This document shows positions 23,824-32,218 of a stretch of DNA of 64,000 nucleotides, piece after piece. The stretch's first letter is position 1. Each line of letters starts with the position of its first letter. The stretch is from assembly GCA_002151545.1 (NCBI GenBank), contig CP021237.1, forward strand, positions 5,270,001-5,334,000. Reading direction: 5' to 3'. A model generated the notes under the pieces. The model was not told where the DNA came from. It saw nothing but the letters and a program-made list of their open reading frames with translations, and made no database searches. The stretch comes from Sphingobacteriaceae bacterium GW460-11-11-14-LB5 (lineage in GTDB: Bacteria > Bacteroidota > Bacteroidia > Sphingobacteriales > Sphingobacteriaceae). The translations under genes were made by a program, and so were the position numbers.

Positions 23824-24889
23824 TGTGTATTGTATTCTTTTCCAGTTCAGCTGTAAGCTTTTTCAATTCCTCTTCGAGCGCGTTTATTCTTTTTTCTACA
23901 TCTGGAAGATGTTTGAAAATTACGGAGGCACGCATCCAGTTGCGCAGTGGCTGCGCCGGACTACCATGCCATTGTTTATTTTCTTCAGTAATATTAAAAT
24001 TGATACCGGCCTGCGCGCCAATTTGGGTGCCTTTAGCTAAGGTTAAGTGCCCGGCGATACCCACTTGTCCGCCAACAACACTGTTAGGGCCAATTTTTGT
24101 ACTGCCTGATATACCTGATTGTGCAGCTAAAACGGTGTTTTCACCAATCTCTACATTGTGCGCAATCTGGATCAGATTATCGATTTTTGCACCTTTTTTC
24201 ACAATTGTTGATCCCATTGTTGCACGGTCAACCGTTGTATTTGCCCCAATTTCTACATCATCTTCGATAATGACATTTCCGATTTGAGGTATTTTATTGT
24301 AGGTGCCATCCTTTTGCGGTGCAAAACCAAAACCATCGCTTCCGATAACGGTATTGGAATGGATAACAACCCTGCTACCGATTACCGAGTTGTGATAAAT
24401 TTTTACGCCAGGGAAAAAAGTGCTGTTATTGCCGATTTTAGAATTAGCGCCAATAAAAGTTTGCGCATTTATTTTACATCCATCTGCAATTTCTACGTTT
24501 TCGGCAACATAGGCAAAGGCATCGATAAACACATTTTTGCCAATTTTTGCTGTTGGGTGCACAAAAGCCAGCTTATCAATTCCAGATTGTGCTGCCTGTG
24601 CGTTTACTGCTTCGTTATATTTATCCAGCAAAATGGTAAAAGCACTATAAGGATTTTCAACCCTGATTAAGGTACTGGTATAGGGCTGGGTAGGCGCAAA
24701 GTCCTTTGAAACGATAACGACAGAAGCCTGAGTAGAATACAAGAAGTTTTCATACTTAGGGTTCGAAAGAAAAGACAAAGAGCCTTCCTTTCCGTCTTCT
24801 ATTTTAGAAAGTTCGGTAACGGCTACGTCAGGGTTACCATCAATGGAACCGTTTAGAAACTGACTTATCTGCGTGGCAGTAAATTGCAT
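23813..24889 (-). CDS. lpxD: UDP-3-O-(3-hydroxyacyl)glucosamine N-acyltransferase
   Basis: LpxD adds the N-linked acyl chain in lipid A synthesis. From ATG 24889 the protein (358 residues) begins MQFTATQISQFLNG, the LpxD N-terminal uridine-binding domain, followed by many hexapeptide repeats (about 105-290) and a C-terminal helical, Lys/Glu-rich tail. The frame extends to 24961 but the upstream part is not LpxD-like. The -7 box sits directly in front of this ATG, supporting the start and predicting an almost leaderless mRNA. Confidence 0.95.
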   Translation of the reverse strand: MQFTATQISQFLNGSIDGNPDVAVTELSKIEDGKEGSLSFLSNPKYENFLYSTQASVVIVSKDFAPTQPYTSTLIRVENPYSAFTILLDKYNEAVNAQAAQSGIDKLAFVHPTAKIGKNVFIDAFAYVAENVEIADGCKINAQTFIGANSKIGNNSTFFPGVKIYHNSVIGSRVVIHSNTVIGSDGFGFAPQKDGTYNKIPQIGNVIIEDDVEIGANTTVDRATMGSTIVKKGAKIDNLIQIAHNVEIGENTVLAAQSGISGSTKIGPNSVVGGQVGIAGHLTLAKGTQIGAQAGINFNITEENKQWHGSPAQPLRNWMRASVIFKHLPDVEKRINALEEELKKLTAELEKNTIHNER

Positions 24890-24893
24890 CGTA

Positions 24894-24901
24894 CAAAGGT
24901 A
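24894..24901 (-). promoter_or_regulatory. -7 element directly in front of lpxD
   Basis: The minus strand reads TACCTTTG, and only four bases separate it from the ATG at 24889. This is the only promoter-like site seen for the lipid A operon. Confidence 0.6.
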
Positions 24902-25010
24902 TATGTTAAATTGATATGAACAAAAAAACCTGCTCGGGTTAACTGTGTATATTTTACACAATAATAAGACTTAAAACGGCACTAAAAGTTAAATATTTTG
25001 TTAAATAACC

Positions 25011-26234
25011 TTAAATCCCTCTGGGGTAACAGAGGATATATTTTTCTACAGTTTTTTGCAGCGACTCCAGATTTGATAAATCAGAGGCCTTTGCAATATC
25101 TACAATATCGTTATTTTTCATCAAAATCTTAATATTTCCAACGCCTGCATTATAAGCGCGGTTTTGGATAGAATCGGTAAAAACAAAATAACGGGCTTCT
25201 TCCGGCTTAATTTCTAATAAATTAACCGCGGCATCCTGCAAAAAGTTTACACGGTCTCGATTTGCCATTTCATTACCCATTTCTACTTTATAAAGATTTC
25301 TGGAAGTAAGCATTTTACATAAGGTAGACAAAATTTTATCCGGGTGTTTGGTCCAAACCTTAACTGCGGCATAAATGTCCTGATCATCCAGGTTGGTAAA
25401 ATGTTCAAGATTTTCGTGCTGGGCGAAGAAATTGGCCTCGTTAATATCGTTCTTTAAGAAATAATTTAATGAGGGTGAAGCAAATAAATCGGTTCCGGTG
25501 GCTGATAATTCTTTGGCGCGCTCCAATAGCTTTACCAAAATCATCTCGCCAGAAATAACGGTTTTATGCAGATAAACCTGCCAGTACATCAGCCTCCGGG
25601 CAATTAAAAACTTCTCGATAGAATAAATGCCTTTCTCCTCAATTACCAGATCATCGTCATAAACGTTAAACATTTTAATAATCCTGTCGAAACTGATTAC
25701 CCCTTCGCTTACCCCTGTAAAAAAGCTGTCGCGGTTTAAATAATCCATTCTATCGAGATCTAACTGACCAGAAATCAATTGATGAAGAAACTTTTTAGGA
25801 TAGGTGCCGTTAAAAATTTCGATGGCATGTGTTAACCGTCCATCAAAATGTGCGTTTAAATCGTGCATCAGTTTTGCCGAAATATCTTCGTGTTTGATTC
25901 CGCTCACCAAAGAATGTTCTAATGCGTGCGAAAAAGGGCCATGGCCGATATCGTGCAGTAAAATGGCCAAAATGGCGGCTTCTTCTTCGCCCTCGGTGAT
26001 GTTATGCCCTTTACTTCTTAAAAGATTAATGGCCAAACTCATTAAATGCATGGCACCTAAAGCATGGTGGAAACGCGTATGTAATGCCCCCGGATAAACC
26101 AAATGTGTCATTCCAAGCTGTTTGATATAACGCAAACGCTGGAAATAAGGATGTGAGATCACATCGTAAACTAATTCGGATGGAATGCTGATGAAACCGT
26201 ATACCGGGTCATTTATTATTTTCTTCTTGTTCAA
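25011..26234 (-). CDS. HD-domain phosphohydrolase (dNTPase/SamHD1-like)
   Basis: The 407-residue protein carries the HD motif set: RFHHALGAMHL, LLHDIGHGPFSHALEH and DLDRMDYLNRDSFF. This pattern is that of the dGTPase/SAMHD1-related HD superfamily, metal-dependent phosphohydrolases that often act on dNTPs. The exact substrate is not visible. It is cytoplasmic and divergent from porX across 111 bases. Confidence 0.88.
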   Translation of the reverse strand: MNKKKIINDPVYGFISIPSELVYDVISHPYFQRLRYIKQLGMTHLVYPGALHTRFHHALGAMHLMSLAINLLRSKGHNITEGEEEAAILAILLHDIGHGPFSHALEHSLVSGIKHEDISAKLMHDLNAHFDGRLTHAIEIFNGTYPKKFLHQLISGQLDLDRMDYLNRDSFFTGVSEGVISFDRIIKMFNVYDDDLVIEEKGIYSIEKFLIARRLMYWQVYLHKTVISGEMILVKLLERAKELSATGTDLFASPSLNYFLKNDINEANFFAQHENLEHFTNLDDQDIYAAVKVWTKHPDKILSTLCKMLTSRNLYKVEMGNEMANRDRVNFLQDAAVNLLEIKPEEARYFVFTDSIQNRAYNAGVGNIKILMKNNDIVDIAKASDLSNLESLQKTVEKYILCYPRGI

Positions 26235-26345
26235 TCGTTAAAAATAGTTAAATAGATAGATACGGTACAAAAATTGCTATTTTTATTTATAGTTTGATTT
26301 ACCTGCCAAAATTAAAAGGCAATACTTACCTATTTTTACAAAAAC

Positions 26346-27899
26346 ATGCAAGAAACTAAAATATTATGGGCCGATGATGAAATCGACTTATTAAAACCGC
26401 ATATATTATTGCTAAATGATAAAGGATATAATGTAACCACATTTACCAATGGGAATGATGCGTTAGAGGCCTTTGGGAAAGCTCATTTTGATCTGGTTTT
26501 TTTGGATGAAAACATGCCAGGCATGAGCGGGATTGAAACCCTTTCGGCCATTAAAAACCTTAATCCCGATGTTCCTGTTGTGCTGATTACCAAAAGTGAA
26601 GAAGAAAATTTGATGGAGGATGCGATTGGTAGCAAAATAGATGATTATCTGATTAAACCGGTAAACCCTAAGCAGGTTCTTTTAACCATTAAAAAACTGA
26701 TTGATAACAAACGTCTGGTAAGCGAGAAAACTTCCATGGCTTATCAACAGGATTTCCGCAGGTTGGGTATGACCCTGGGCGATAGGCTTAATTATGAAGA
26801 GTGGGTGGATGTGTATAAAAAAATCGTTTTCTGGGAGCTGGAATTAGAAAAACTCGACGATCCGCAGATGCATGAAATTTTGACCATGCAAAAACAGGAA
26901 GCCAACACACAGTTTTCTAAATTTATTGAAGAACATTATTTAGGCTGGATTAAAGAAAAAGATAAAGCGCCCTTACTTTCTAACGAGTTATTAAAGAAAA
27001 AGGCCTTCCCGCATATTAACGATACTACACCGGTATTTTTTATTCTGATTGATAATTTACGTTACGATCAGTGGAAAATTATCAATCCCTTAATTTCTGA
27101 ATATTTCAGGATTGATGAGGAAGATATGTATACCAGTATTTTACCTACGGCTACACAATATGCGCGTAATGCTATCTTTTCTGGATTGATGCCGCTGGAT
27201 ATGGAGAAACGTTTCCCTCAGCTTTGGCAGAACGATGATGATGAAGGTGGAAAAAATATGCACGAAGAAGCATTTTTGGCCGATAATATTAAACGCAACA
27301 TCAGAAAAGATTGTAAGTTCAGCTATAACAAGATCTTAACTTTCGAACAGGGAAAAGATTTAGTAGACCAGACCAATAATTTATTGCAGAACGATTTCAA
27401 TGCCATTGTATTCAACTTTGTGGATATGTTGAGCCATGCCCGTACCGATATGCAGATGATCCGCGAGCTGGCTAATGATGATGCCGCTTACCGCTCGTTA
27501 ACCCTATCCTGGTTTGAGCATTCGCCACTTTGGGATTTATTGAAAAAAATCTCTCAGAAAAAGGTTAAAGTGATCATAACTACCGATCATGGGACAATCA
27601 GGGTTAAAAAACCGGTTAAAGTAATTGGCGACAGGAGTACAAACACCAATTTAAGGTACAAACAGGGTAGAAACCTTAATTTTAATGCCAAGGAGGTGTT
27701 TTTGATTAAAAATCCTCATGATGCGTTGTTGCCTAAAATCAATATCAGCAGCAGTTATATTTTTGCAAGGGAAGACAGTTATTTCGTTTATCCGAATAAT
27801 TACAATCAGTTTGTGAATTATTACAATGAAACCTTCCAGCATGGCGGTATTTCTCTGGAGGAAATGATTATTCCGGTAGTGACGTATTCGCCGAGATAA
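26346..27899 (+). CDS. porX: PorX: response regulator with PglZ domain, type IX secretion control
   Basis: Residues 1-115 form a receiver domain with acidic pocket D10/D11, phospho-acceptor D54 (FLDENMPG) and K104. A helical linker (about 120-210) leads to an alkaline-phosphatase-fold PglZ domain (about 220-517, with DNLRYDQW, TTDHGTIR and HGGISLEEM). This architecture is PorX, the regulator of type IX secretion and gliding genes in Bacteroidota; its PglZ domain hydrolyses oligonucleotides in studied homologs. A PorY-like kinase lies at 45184-46392. Confidence 0.93.
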   Translation: MQETKILWADDEIDLLKPHILLLNDKGYNVTTFTNGNDALEAFGKAHFDLVFLDENMPGMSGIETLSAIKNLNPDVPVVLITKSEEENLMEDAIGSKIDDYLIKPVNPKQVLLTIKKLIDNKRLVSEKTSMAYQQDFRRLGMTLGDRLNYEEWVDVYKKIVFWELELEKLDDPQMHEILTMQKQEANTQFSKFIEEHYLGWIKEKDKAPLLSNELLKKKAFPHINDTTPVFFILIDNLRYDQWKIINPLISEYFRIDEEDMYTSILPTATQYARNAIFSGLMPLDMEKRFPQLWQNDDDEGGKNMHEEAFLADNIKRNIRKDCKFSYNKILTFEQGKDLVDQTNNLLQNDFNAIVFNFVDMLSHARTDMQMIRELANDDAAYRSLTLSWFEHSPLWDLLKKISQKKVKVIITTDHGTIRVKKPVKVIGDRSTNTNLRYKQGRNLNFNAKEVFLIKNPHDALLPKINISSSYIFAREDSYFVYPNNYNQFVNYYNETFQHGGISLEEMIIPVVTYSPR

Positions 27900-27931
27900 T
27901 AAAAATAGAATTGAGATACTAGATTTGAGAC

Positions 27932-28013
27932 CCGTCATTTCGAGCGGAGTGCAGCGCAGTCGAGAAATCTATAGCAGATTTCTCCATTTCGCTTTGCTTC
28001 AGTCGAAATGACC
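27932..28013. repeat. Intergenic palindrome, CGTCATTTCGAGCGGAG family
   Basis: Bounded by CGTCATTTCGAGCGGAGT and CAGTCGAAATGAC, with the inner hairpin AGAAATCT-N-AGATTTCT. It follows porX. Confidence 0.85.
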
Positions 28014-28020
28014 AGATATA

Positions 28021-28067
28021 AAAGGCAAAAGCAATGCAATTATGTATTACTTTTGCCTTTATTTTTT
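28021..28067 (+). terminator. Terminator-like hairpin between porX and tsaE
   Basis: An 11-bp stem AAAGGCAAAAG/CTTTTGCCTTT is followed by ATTTTTTT, a good intrinsic terminator for porX. The right arm also contains TACTTTTG, which fits the -7 consensus for tsaE (ATG at 28072), so the same bases could do both jobs. Confidence 0.6.
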
Positions 28068-28071
28068 TAAA

Positions 28072-28488
28072 ATGGATATCGAAGTAAATAGTTTAGCCGA
28101 TTTACCTGCTGTTGCACAACAGCTTTCAGATTTTGCCGGGAGCCAAAAAGTCTTCATTTTTGAGGGCGATATGGGGGCTGGAAAAACAACTTTCATTAAA
28201 AATTTCTGTAAACATTTAGGTATTGATGATGTGGTTTCAAGTCCTACTTATTCCATCGTTAATGAATATGAAAGTCCTAACGGTTCGGTGTTCCATTTTG
28301 ATTTTTATAGAATAAAAGATATTCACGAAGCCTATGATTTGGGCTATGAAGAATATTTTTATGGAGGTGGCGTTTGTTTAATAGAATGGCCGGAACGAGT
28401 GGAAGAGTTATTGCCCGAAAATCATGTTAAGGTTGAGATAAATGTGCTGGATGAAAACCGCAGATTATTCAGGTTTTCGAAGGTATAA
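28072..28488 (+). CDS. tsaE: tRNA threonylcarbamoyladenosine biosynthesis ATPase TsaE
   Basis: TsaE works with TsaB and TsaD to put t6A at position 37 of ANN-decoding tRNAs. The 138-residue protein from ATG 28072 has Walker A FEGDMGAGKTTF, the VVSSPTYSIVNEY segment, HFDFYRI and LIEWPER, all TsaE signatures. The frame opens ten codons earlier but that part is inside the terminator hairpin. Alanine dehydrogenase follows. Confidence 0.95.
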   Translation: MDIEVNSLADLPAVAQQLSDFAGSQKVFIFEGDMGAGKTTFIKNFCKHLGIDDVVSSPTYSIVNEYESPNGSVFHFDFYRIKDIHEAYDLGYEEYFYGGGVCLIEWPERVEELLPENHVKVEINVLDENRRLFRFSKV

Positions 28489-28561
28489 CAATTAGTTATC
28501 AATAAATTAACAGATTTTCCTTACCTTGAACAACCTAAAACTACCAAAATTTTAATTCAAC

Positions 28562-29788
28562 ATGGCTACAGGATTACGCGAAGGAATGGCCGATATAGCT
28601 CGTCAGGGTTTACTACAAACGCAAGAGGCAAAGTTAGAAACCAGAAATAAAAAAAACAGTCTATACATAGGAATACCCAAGGAAATTTCTTTCCAGGAAA
28701 ATAGAATAGCGCTAACCCCTTTATCTGTGGCGCTGCTCGTTAACAACGGGCATCGTGTGGTTTTGGAAAGCGGAGCGGGCACAGGCGCAAATTTTTCGGA
28801 TACCGAATATGCTGAACAGGGTGCTAAAATTGCCTATAACAAAAAAGAAGTTTTCGATGCTGATATCCTGGTGAAAATTGCACCACCCATGTTAGAAGAG
28901 ATCGAGATGATGCATAAAGGGCAAACACTGATTTCTTCGTTGCAAACCGGAACTTTAAAGCAAGATTACCTGAAGGCATTAATGCAGAAAAAAATTAATG
29001 CCTTATGTTTTGAGAACCTTCGCGACGAAGGGAATGTACTCAGTGTGGTACGCGCCATGAGCGAAATAGTGGGGTCGACCTCTATTTTAATTGCGGCTGA
29101 ATATCTGAGTAATGTAACAGGAGGGAAAGGTTTAATGCTTGGTGGCTTTACTGGTGTTCCGCCAACCGAGATTGTCATTTTGGGTGCAGGAACAGTGGGT
29201 GAGTATGCCGCCAGAACAGCTTTGGCATTAGGGGCCGAAGTAAAAGTTTTCGATAGTTCCATTTACCGTTTACGCCGCCTGCAGAATAATTTGGGTAGCA
29301 GGGTATTTACTTCGGTAATGCAGCCTATTGTTTTGAATAAAGCCATTGTTACCTGCGATGTAGTAATCGGTGCCATCAGAGCAAGCCATGGCCGCAGTCC
29401 ATGTATTGTAATGGAAGAAACTGTTGCCCGGATGAAACCGCATTCGGTGGTAATTGATGTAAGCATTGATCAGGGAGGCTGTTTTGAAACTTCTGAGGTG
29501 ACCAACCACACCAATCCCGTGTTTAGAAAATACGATGTAATTCACTATTGTGTGCCCAATATAGCTTCCCGTGTACCGAGAACGGCATCTTACGCTTTAA
29601 CGAATATTTTTGCCCCCATTTTATTGGATATTGGTGAATTTGGCGGTTTAATGAATATGGTTTGGAATAATCCGGGTATTCGCGAAGCACTTTATATTTA
29701 TCAGGGTAATTGTACCAATAAAGACCTGTCTGATATGTTTAATCTGCCCTTTAAAGATCTTGAATTATTGGTGGTTTCGAATCAATAA
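28562..29788 (+). CDS. ald: Alanine dehydrogenase
   Basis: The enzyme reversibly deaminates L-alanine to pyruvate with NAD+. After an N-terminal extension of about 33 residues (MATGLREGMADIARQG...) comes the family start YIGIPKEISFQENRIALTP, then the Rossmann VILGAGTVGEYAA, IGAIRASHGRSP, and the C-terminal NPGIREALYIYQG. The extension makes it longer (408 residues) than the usual 370. It is co-directional with tsaE. Confidence 0.93.
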   Translation: MATGLREGMADIARQGLLQTQEAKLETRNKKNSLYIGIPKEISFQENRIALTPLSVALLVNNGHRVVLESGAGTGANFSDTEYAEQGAKIAYNKKEVFDADILVKIAPPMLEEIEMMHKGQTLISSLQTGTLKQDYLKALMQKKINALCFENLRDEGNVLSVVRAMSEIVGSTSILIAAEYLSNVTGGKGLMLGGFTGVPPTEIVILGAGTVGEYAARTALALGAEVKVFDSSIYRLRRLQNNLGSRVFTSVMQPIVLNKAIVTCDVVIGAIRASHGRSPCIVMEETVARMKPHSVVIDVSIDQGGCFETSEVTNHTNPVFRKYDVIHYCVPNIASRVPRTASYALTNIFAPILLDIGEFGGLMNMVWNNPGIREALYIYQGNCTNKDLSDMFNLPFKDLELLVVSNQ

Positions 29789-29863
29789 GCAAAAATGTAA
29801 AATGGACGATGTGAGCTGGATAATGGGTTACCTTTTGACGCTTGCTACTTGACATTAAAAAAA

Positions 29864-30547
29864 ATGAAATTCAACCTCTTTACGTTATTTCTTTTCCTCT
29901 CGGTAATTACTTGCGCTCAAAATAAACCTGTTGGCGTAAAAAAGCTGGTGGTGGTAAGTTCCTATAATCAATACCTGGCAGCGATTAAAACAAATCCGGA
30001 TAACGAACTCGTTGAAATCAAAAAAGCCATTCCCAATATCAAATTAGATATCCGCTACGCCACTAAGAACAACTTTATGCAGCAGGTAATGTATAAACAG
30101 GCGAGGGCTTTTGCACGAAAACCAGTTGTAACATCATTAAAAAAAATCCAGAAGGAATTAAATAAAAAAGGCTATGGCTTGAAAATATTTGATGGTTATC
30201 GTCCTTATGCGGTTACCATTGAGTTTTATAAAAAGGCCAGCGATAAAAATTTTGTGGCCAATCCGGCAAAAGGATCTAAACATAACAGAGGTTGTGCGGT
30301 AGATTTAACTTTGATTAGCCTGAAAACAGGTAAAGAAATACCAATGCCAACCCCTTACGATAGTTTTTTGGCCGCTGCCGCCGCGAAATACGAAAATGTA
30401 TCGCCAGAGGTTAAGAAAAACCGCGATTTTCTGATCGCTATCATGCGTAAATACCAGATGAACGTACTAGAGAACGAATGGTGGCACTACGATTTTTCGG
30501 GATGGAAAAAGTACGACTTGATGGATATTCCCTTCGAAAAACTTTAA
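29864..30547 (+). CDS. Exported D-Ala-D-Ala dipeptidase (VanX family, M15)
   Basis: From ATG 29864 the product has a signal peptide (MKFNLFTLFLFLSVITCAQ). The zinc-dipeptidase motifs are SKHNRGCAVDLTL (the H-x(6)-D of VanX) and NEWWHYDF near the end. The enzyme would cleave D-Ala-D-Ala released in cell-wall turnover; vancomycin resistance genes are absent around it, so a housekeeping recycling role is likelier. A TTG at 29849 gives a longer but less likely product. Confidence 0.9.
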   Translation: MKFNLFTLFLFLSVITCAQNKPVGVKKLVVVSSYNQYLAAIKTNPDNELVEIKKAIPNIKLDIRYATKNNFMQQVMYKQARAFARKPVVTSLKKIQKELNKKGYGLKIFDGYRPYAVTIEFYKKASDKNFVANPAKGSKHNRGCAVDLTLISLKTGKEIPMPTPYDSFLAAAAAKYENVSPEVKKNRDFLIAIMRKYQMNVLENEWWHYDFSGWKKYDLMDIPFEKL

Positions 30548-30553
30548 CAGGTT

Positions 30554-30624
30554 TCGTCATCCTGAACTTGTTTCAGGATCTTTTGGGTAAATAAGTAGAC
30601 GCTGAAACAAGTTCAGCATGACGA
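30554..30624. repeat. Intergenic palindrome, CCTGAACTTGTTTCAGG family
   Basis: Bounded by CGTCATCCTGAACTTGTTTC and GCTGAAACAAGTTCAGCATG. It separates two convergent genes and could form a strong stem in either RNA. Confidence 0.8.
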
Positions 30625-30632
30625 TGGCAGGT

Positions 30633-31133
30633 TTACAAATGATGCGGTTTCCCGTATTGCTCCATTTTTACCCTTGCTTTATCTTCCTTTACTGATAATT
30701 CAAAAATATAATCGTAATCATCGTCTGTTAATTCCTCCTTAGGCTTTTTGCCGCCAAGGGCTTCAATAATTTCCAGTACGGTGTTCGAGTGGCCAGCTAC
30801 AATAACAGTTTTGCCAACATAATTGGTTTTAATGCTGTCTACAAGCGATTTAATGTCTTTATAATCGATCACCTTCGGAATCACCAGTGAATCTAGGGTT
30901 TGGTGCGTTCTTTTGGTTGGGGTGGCAAAAGCAACATCGAATTTTACCTTTTTTAGGTAGGTTGCTAAATCTCCTGCACGAATCCTTCCTTCATCAGAGA
31001 GATTGGGGTTGGTATCCTGTGGATTAGACTTATCTTTCTCTGCGTGCCTAACAATCCAAACATTGGTGGTTTGTGCAGAAACTATATTGGCAAAGAGAAG
31101 CGTTAACGACAGGAATACGAACAGTTTTTTCAT
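30633..31133 (-). CDS. Exported histidine-phosphatase family protein
   Basis: The signal peptide (MKKLFVFLSLTLLFANIVSA) is followed by the phosphohistidine motif WIVRHAEKD, SDEGRIRAGDLA, FATPTKRTHQT and the second histidine in VAGHSNTVLE. The protein belongs to the phosphoglycerate-mutase-like superfamily and would act in the periplasm; substrate unknown. Length 166 residues, typical for short members. Confidence 0.9.
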   Translation of the reverse strand: MKKLFVFLSLTLLFANIVSAQTTNVWIVRHAEKDKSNPQDTNPNLSDEGRIRAGDLATYLKKVKFDVAFATPTKRTHQTLDSLVIPKVIDYKDIKSLVDSIKTNYVGKTVIVAGHSNTVLEIIEALGGKKPKEELTDDDYDYIFELSVKEDKARVKMEQYGKPHHL

Positions 31134-31170
31134 GTTATAAATATTGAAAAATTAATTGGATAAGGAAAGG

Positions 31171-32217
31171 TTAAAAATTTATAGCTGTTATCAGCTTTTC
31201 AATATCCTCTTTTTCGTGCCAGGCAGAAAGGACTATACGATCTAAAATTTTGTCGTTGGGATTTGGATAAGGGAAAGACGAAATCAGGATCTGCTGTTGT
31301 AAAAGACGTTCTGAAAAGTTTACATCGCCCAGCAGATAGACCGGAAAACCATATTCGTGTTTCCAGGTAAGATTTGAAACCGTTTCGAACATGGCCATAT
31401 TGTTTTTCAGTTTATTTAAGGCCTTTCGATATATTTCTTCAGCATGGATAAAGGCATAAAGTGCGGCTGGACTTGGCGGAGAAGCACCTATAAAGGTATT
31501 TGCGGCTTTAAGTTTAAGGATCATTTTATCTGAGGCCAAAACCAGGCCCGCATCTACACCTAGTGCTTTTGCCATCGAGGCAACCACTATATTTTCGATG
31601 TTTTCTTGCTTAGGAAGATTTGCGATAGCGCTCGTTCCGTTATTATTTACACCGATTCCATGCGAATCGTCAACAACGAGAATTATATTTTTATCCTTAC
31701 GGATCTCTTTTACAAAGTCGAAGTCATAAATTTCGGGCACAAGATTGTTCATCGAATTGCTGATCAAAACCCAGGTTTTTTCTTCCGATGAATTTATGCT
31801 TTCAATCGTTTCTGCAATCCAATCTCGAAATAACATTAAATTTTTGGTTTGATTTTCTGCCAGCCAAAGCGAGGGGTGTGTAGCCGGAGCATAAATTACT
31901 TTTCCTAATTTCGACAGTTCTTTAACGGTAAGCTGCGCCGCCAAATAACCACTAGAGGTAATCAGTGCGGCTTCAGTTCCGTAGCGTAGTGCAGCTACTT
32001 TTTCGGCATCATCATAAATACCTAATTGAATGTTGTTGGTACGACTTGTTCCGTTGTTTAAACCGAACTTTTTAATCCCTTCGATATATAAATCAATGAA
32101 ATCCTGATTTTTGGGAATGCCCAGATAAGCTGTTCCGCCAAAATATAAATAGGTCTTTCCCTCAATATTTATTTGGTTAGCAAAAGGCTGATCAATCGAT
32201 TTAAAGTTAGGTTTCAT
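31171..32217 (-). CDS. PLP-dependent aminotransferase / alpha-oxoamine synthase-like protein
   Basis: From ATG 32217 the product has 348 residues and resembles 8-amino-7-oxononanoate synthase-type enzymes: YLYFGGTAYLGI, NNGTSRTNN, SSGYLAAQ, VVDDSHGIGV and SMAKALG with the lysine expected to hold PLP. The open frame extends upstream through the GH18 gene, but the start used here lies right after that gene's stop (32219-32221), so the two are coupled. No biotin genes are nearby; the exact reaction is uncertain. Confidence 0.82.
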   Translation of the reverse strand: MKPNFKSIDQPFANQINIEGKTYLYFGGTAYLGIPKNQDFIDLYIEGIKKFGLNNGTSRTNNIQLGIYDDAEKVAALRYGTEAALITSSGYLAAQLTVKELSKLGKVIYAPATHPSLWLAENQTKNLMLFRDWIAETIESINSSEEKTWVLISNSMNNLVPEIYDFDFVKEIRKDKNIILVVDDSHGIGVNNNGTSAIANLPKQENIENIVVASMAKALGVDAGLVLASDKMILKLKAANTFIGASPPSPAALYAFIHAEEIYRKALNKLKNNMAMFETVSNLTWKHEYGFPVYLLGDVNFSERLLQQQILISSFPYPNPNDKILDRIVLSAWHEKEDIEKLITAINF

Positions 32218-32218
32218 A

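Noticed and set aside
23762..24670. Plus-strand frames of up to 154 codons opposite lpxD
   Set aside because: They are antisense to the strongly conserved lpxD hexapeptide repeats and show no independent protein features.
29849..30547. VanX-like gene as part of a vancomycin resistance cluster
   Set aside because: No VanA ligase or VanH dehydrogenase gene is in the window; cell-wall recycling is more likely.
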